Shown one piece after another: positions 41,735-44,754 of a DNA stretch of 44,754 bases. The stretch's first letter is position 1. Each line of letters opens with the position of its first letter. The stretch covers positions 1 through 44,754 of the forward strand of contig DXWV01000098.1 of assembly GCA_019416685.1 (NCBI GenBank). The letters run 5' to 3'. Position numbers and translations under genes: made by a program. A model generated the notes under the pieces. That model did not search any database, was not told the origin of the DNA, and saw only the letters and a program-made list of their open reading frames with translations. Origin of the DNA: Bacteroides sp. (GTDB taxonomy: Bacteria; Bacteroidota; Bacteroidia; Bacteroidales; Bacteroidaceae).

Positions 41735-42331
41735 TTATTTTAAAAAGTTCTTGATTAATAATATAGTCAATAAAGGAAGATATTCCTGCATTGACTTCTT
41801 AATTTGTTTTAGTCCTTTATACAATTGATTTTCAACGGTACGAACAGACAAGTTCAGCGCTGCGGCAATCTCTTCACTTCGCATACCTTCATTCCGGTTC
41901 ATTCGGAAAATGTTCTGGCACTGTCTGGGTAACTTATCAAGTGCTTCTTGATATTGTTCATTCAGATCTTTGAAATATAAATCATTTAGAATATTGCATT
42001 CCGGGGTGTAATAAGAAAGCTCCAGTTCCCTCAATGCTACTTCATTTATATTAGAGAAATTATTGAGTAACGAATCCCGCCGAATTTGTTTTAGGCAAAG
42101 ATGCTTCATGATACGAAATAGATAGACGCTTATTGCTTCTGGTGCATTAATCTGAGTACGATGTTCCCAAAAGGCAATGAAACATTCTTGAACAAGATCT
42201 TTTGTTTTATCCTCGTCATGTAGGAGCCCTTTGCAGAACATATACATTTTAGGATGATACTTCTTATATAACCATTCAAAAGATGCTGTGTCCCCTTGCT
42301 GTATCTTAGAGAAAAGTATACGTTCTTCCAT
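41735..42331 (-). CDS. ECF-type RNA polymerase sigma factor
   Basis: The 198-residue protein has sigma region 2 (FEWLYKKYHPKMYMFCKGLL, DLVQECFIAFWEHR) and region 4 (LDKLPRQCQNIFRMNRNEGM, EEIAAALNLSVRTVENQLYK), with no region 1 or 3. A strong Shine-Dalgarno, AAAGGAGGG, lies just before the ATG, unusual for this group and fixing the start. It is the first gene of the sigma-FecR-oxidoreductase operon and the likely reader of the shared TGAGTATTyT-N13-CTCTyT promoters. Its own promoter region lacks that motif. Confidence 0.94.
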   Translation of the reverse strand: MEERILFSKIQQGDTASFEWLYKKYHPKMYMFCKGLLHDEDKTKDLVQECFIAFWEHRTQINAPEAISVYLFRIMKHLCLKQIRRDSLLNNFSNINEVALRELELSYYTPECNILNDLYFKDLNEQYQEALDKLPRQCQNIFRMNRNEGMRSEEIAAALNLSVRTVENQLYKGLKQIKKSMQEYLPLLTILLIKNFLK

Positions 42332-42661
42332 ACTTCCCTCCTTTCAGAAATAATTGCTTTATAATAGACATACCCAAGTTATTTAAGTTTATAAAAGAAT
42401 AGTAAGAACCAGAGCATTAAAAAGAAGTCTCCAAATATAGATAATTCTACATTGTCTACCAAGAAAAAGAACAAATTTATCGCCCACTCACATCATTTTG
42501 AAAGCCTTTTGAAGACTCATATAAGTATAAATGTTAATTATTATTTTATTTTTATATTCCTGTGAGTATTTTAATTACTCAATAGCTCTTTTTGAATATA
42601 AACCTTAGAGCATATAAAGAAGAAAAGAAGCATTAATTACCAATCTTCAAATTTTATTATC
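42332..42661. other. Divergent sigma/GH109 regulatory region
   Basis: This 330-bp gap contains the sigma gene's ribosome binding site at the left and the shared promoter motif for GH109 at 42564-42592. The middle is AT-rich without a recognisable gene. Confidence 0.6.
42564..42592 (+). promoter_or_regulatory. Shared ECF-type promoter motif before GH109
   Basis: TGAGTATTTT (42564-42573), 13 bases, CTCTTT (42587-42592), followed by AATATAAAC as in the susC promoter. The leader to the ATG at 42662 is about 60 bases. Confidence 0.75.
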
Positions 42662-44083
42662 ATGAAAAAATACATTCCGTTGACTATTATACTTGCAGTT
42701 GTTTGTATAGCAGCAGGTTTGTTTCTTACTGCAAATATGCAAAAAGAAAGCAAGGATGTCAAGTCTCTTGTTGTATTTATCCCTGAGCGCCCTTTCGGGC
42801 AGCAAGATGCTATTGGGCTAACTTGTCCTCCTATTGAAACTGTACGTATTGGATTTATCGGATTAGGCTCACGAGGTAGTGAAGCTATCCGACGTTTTAC
42901 TTACCAAAAAGGAATCGAAATAAAAGCACTGTGTGATCTGTATCAATCGAAAGTAGATAGTTGCCAACAAATGCTGCATCAGGCCGATATGCCTGAAGCA
43001 ACTGAATACTATGGTAGTGAGGATGCTTGGAAACAAATGTGCGAAAGACCGGATATCGACCTTATTTATATAGCTACTGATTGGCTACATCATACCCCCA
43101 TGATGGTTTATGCTATGGAGCATAACAAGCACGTAGCTTGTGAAGTGCCTGCAGCCATGAGTTTGGAAGAGATATGGGAAGTTGTAAATACGGCAGAACG
43201 TACTCGAAAGCACTGTATGATGTTGGAAAACTGCGTATATGATTTCTTTGAGATCACAACTCTGAACATGGCACAACAAGGACTATTTGGAGATATTACC
43301 CATGTAAAAGGTGCTTATAATCATTGTTTGCAAGATTACTGGGGAGACTACAATGCAGACTGGCGTATGCAATACAATATCAATAATAGGGGAGATGTGT
43401 ATCCCACACATGGTATGGGCCCAGCTTGTCTGCTACTTGATATTCATCGTGGCGATCGGATGAAATATTTGGTGGCAATGGACAGTGATCCTCTCTCTTT
43501 ACCTCAGTATTTGAAAGAACATGGAAATAGTGAAGATGCGCAAAAGGTGAAAAACGGAGAAGTCACACTTACCTTAATACGTACGGAAAAAGGAAAGACA
43601 ATTCAGATTGAGCACAATGTAGCTTCGCCACGTCCTTACAGTCGCTTATACCAGCTCACAGGTACTAAAGGATTTGCCAATAAATATCCGGTGGAGGGTT
43701 ATGCATTGAATAGCAGTGATTTGCCTTCGGATATTACAAGCGGGCAAAACTTTACTGCTCATGAGTATATACCCGAAGAAATAAAGAACCGGTTAATGAA
43801 TCAGTATAAAGATCCTATTGTCAAAACCATGGAAGCACAGGCTAAAGAAGTAGGTGGACACGGTGGTATGGACTTCATCATGGATTCGAGATTAATCTAT
43901 TGTCTGCATCACGGATTGCCATTAGATATGGATGTTTATGATCTTGCCGAGTGGTGTTCGCTAATTCCTTTGACTAAACTTTCGATTGAGAACGGATCTG
44001 TCCCTGTAGAGATACCAGATTTTACAAGAGGGAACTGGAATAAAATACAAGGATATCGGCATGCATTTGTAAATTACAAATAA
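42662..44083 (+). CDS. GH109-family NAD-dependent glycosidase (alpha-N-acetylgalactosaminidase type)
   Basis: The 473-residue protein has an N-terminal hydrophobic export segment (about 6-24), a Rossmann fold (IGFIGLGSRGSEAIRR) and GH109 signatures: EVPAAMS, GDVYPTHGMGP (YPTH 247-250) and GGHGGMDFIMDSRLIYCL. GH109 enzymes use NAD bound to the protein to open alpha-GalNAc bonds, as in the blood group A determinant and O-glycans. The substrate could also be another alpha-linked amino sugar. It stands alone on the plus strand with the shared ECF-type promoter, so it belongs to the PUL regulon. Confidence 0.88.
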   Translation: MKKYIPLTIILAVVCIAAGLFLTANMQKESKDVKSLVVFIPERPFGQQDAIGLTCPPIETVRIGFIGLGSRGSEAIRRFTYQKGIEIKALCDLYQSKVDSCQQMLHQADMPEATEYYGSEDAWKQMCERPDIDLIYIATDWLHHTPMMVYAMEHNKHVACEVPAAMSLEEIWEVVNTAERTRKHCMMLENCVYDFFEITTLNMAQQGLFGDITHVKGAYNHCLQDYWGDYNADWRMQYNINNRGDVYPTHGMGPACLLLDIHRGDRMKYLVAMDSDPLSLPQYLKEHGNSEDAQKVKNGEVTLTLIRTEKGKTIQIEHNVASPRPYSRLYQLTGTKGFANKYPVEGYALNSSDLPSDITSGQNFTAHEYIPEEIKNRLMNQYKDPIVKTMEAQAKEVGGHGGMDFIMDSRLIYCLHHGLPLDMDVYDLAEWCSLIPLTKLSIENGSVPVEIPDFTRGNWNKIQGYRHAFVNYK

Positions 44084-44111
44084 GAATTATTTATGTGAAT
44101 GATTTTCTAAA

Positions 44112-44203
44112 TAGAGCTATAACGTGTTCTGATAAGCAATAATTGATACTGTTTGCAAAAGCATAAAGTTAGTTGACGCAAATCAATGAATCGGGTGGAA
44201 AAG
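44112..44203. repeat. 92-bp direct repeat, right copy (orphan crp/fnr promoter)
   Basis: The sequence matches 28055-28146 in the same orientation, without gaps and with about 15 differences. The position equal to the crp/fnr start codon reads ATA, and a few codons after it are followed by a stop, so no gene is attached. The TTGA-N6-TCAA palindrome is kept (44173-44186), but the -7 element is degraded (TGCTTTTG). Confidence 0.85.
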
Positions 44204-44247
44204 GCATTTTCCCCCTTTTCCTAATAATCATTATTTTATGAGTAAAT

Positions 44248-44472
44248 CTATTTGCCGCTAAAAAGAAAAACCAATATCCCTATCAATAGGATAGCTAAAG
44301 CTACCCAACTTTGCCATGTGAATCTCCCTGGGTTATCTTTTATTATATCTTCTACTTGTGCTTCTGTTTCTTTGTTTTTCTGTAGTTCGGGATATTTCGT
44401 TCGTAAATCATACTTCATCATTTCTTTTATGTCTTTGATATCTGAGGACATCTGAAAGAATTTAATAACCAT
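44248..44472 (-). CDS. Small membrane protein of unknown function
   Basis: The frame encodes 74 residues: a charged helical part (MSSDIKDIKEMMKYDLRTK, KETEAQVEDIIKD) and one C-terminal membrane helix (WVALAILLIGILVFLFSG). No family is recognised. The start at 44472 overlaps the end of a 24-codon hydrophobic ORF, which supports it; ATG 44451 (MSSDIKD) is the alternative. Charged tail plus single helix suggests a tail-anchored peptide. Confidence 0.55.
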   Translation of the reverse strand: MVIKFFQMSSDIKDIKEMMKYDLRTKYPELQKNKETEAQVEDIIKDNPGRFTWQSWVALAILLIGILVFLFSGK

Positions 44473-44536
44473 TACTAACTGGGCTATTAATTGCTATAAG
44501 CCATATGATCCAAAAAATCCATATTGTTTGTTCCAT
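44462..44536 (-). CDS. Possible 24-residue hydrophobic micro-protein
   Basis: An ATG at 44536 opens 24 codons rich in Trp and Ile (MEQTIWIFWIIWLIA...) and ends with TAA overlapping the next ORF's ATG by 11 bases. The overlap is typical of translational coupling. Such a short frame can occur by chance, so confidence is low. Confidence 0.35.
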   Translation of the reverse strand: MEQTIWIFWIIWLIAINSPVSNGY

Positions 44537-44652
44537 AGTATTATGATTTTATCATTTTTAATTCTGTAGATATTTTATTACCAAATAATTACTACAAATT
44601 TAATCAATACTTTTTGAAAACTGCTATTAAATGGGAATTAAAAAATAAATAT

Positions 44653-44689
44653 AATAAAAAAAGCAGCTACAATGAATTGTAACTGCTTT
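44653..44689 (-). terminator. Intrinsic terminator after the tRNA gene
   Basis: On the minus strand AAAGCAG-T-TACAAT pairs with ATTGTA-G-CTGCTTT around TC, followed by a T run. It lies 10 bases after the encoded CCA of the tRNA. Confidence 0.85.
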
Positions 44690-44698
44690 GTCATTAGT

Positions 44699-44754
44699 TG
44701 GTAGTGGGTACGAGAATCGAACTCGTATTACATGCGTGAGAGGCATGTGTCCTA
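44699..44754 (-). tRNA. tRNA 3' part, probably tRNA-Glu(CTC), cut by the window end
   Basis: On the minus strand I can fold an anticodon stem CATGC/GCATG with loop CTCTCAC (anticodon CTC), a short variable region, a T stem ACGAG/CTCGT with loop TTCGATT, the acceptor strand ACCCACT, discriminator A and an encoded CCA. The D arm and 5' acceptor strand lie beyond the window. The anticodon assignment depends on the loop phase and is less sure than the tRNA call. Confidence 0.8.

Noticed and set aside
1..44754. CRISPR arrays, IS elements or an integrase
   Set aside because: No regularly spaced identical repeats, no transposase or recombinase motifs and no IS-type ends with coding cores were seen. 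The repeats present are short palindromes or low-complexity spacers.

Overview
The window looks like a Bacteroides chromosome. It carries UpxY/UpxZ-type capsule regulators, a SusC/SusD polysaccharide utilisation locus (PUL) with an ECF sigma/FecR pair, a 'smalltalk' micro-protein, promoters of the Bacteroidales TAnnTTTG type, and AT-rich coding sequence with weak Shine-Dalgarno signals. No transposase, integrase or CRISPR array was seen.

Positions 1-15849 are a capsular polysaccharide locus, all on the plus strand. It starts with the tail of upxY and with upxZ. A Wzx flippase follows, then a compact four-gene block: KdsB-like CMP-sugar synthetase, DRE-TIM aldolase with an extra C-terminal domain, IMPase-type phosphatase, and DUF115/MptE-like protein. 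After that come glycosyltransferases (GT32, GT2, GT4, GT4, GT2), a Wzy-like polymerase, an SDR epimerase and a WecA/MraY-type initiating transferase. Two broken genes lie inside: a wecB collapsed by an internal deletion and an acyltransferase that has lost its start codon, its frame and its middle. The four-gene block reads as a possible pathway to an unidentified CMP-activated keto-sugar acid, and is my main candidate for an undescribed system.

Positions 15850-28063 are a mixed housekeeping region. It holds a decayed hipBA module with two operator palindromes, a smalltalk ORF, tex, an orphan sensor kinase, a 5'-nucleotidase, a free-methionine-sulfoxide reductase, a His-rich small exported protein beside a TonB-dependent receptor, an AraC regulator and a Crp/Fnr regulator. 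Two palindromic repeat elements with covarying arms bracket the receptor pair.

Positions 28157-44083 are a PUL: GH31 (minus), then SusC-SusD-DUF4832-acetyltransferase-SusE/F (plus), then a minus-strand operon of ECF sigma, FecR and a GH109-like oxidoreductase-fold protein, then a secreted GH109 (plus). The promoters of GH31, susC and GH109 share one bipartite motif, TGAGTATTyT-N13-CTCTyT, probably the site of the local ECF sigma factor. A 92-bp direct repeat of the Crp/Fnr gene's promoter region flanks the whole PUL, which suggests it was inserted between that gene and its original upstream DNA.

The window ends with two tiny overlapping membrane-peptide ORFs, a terminator and the 3' part of a tRNA gene, all on the minus strand.
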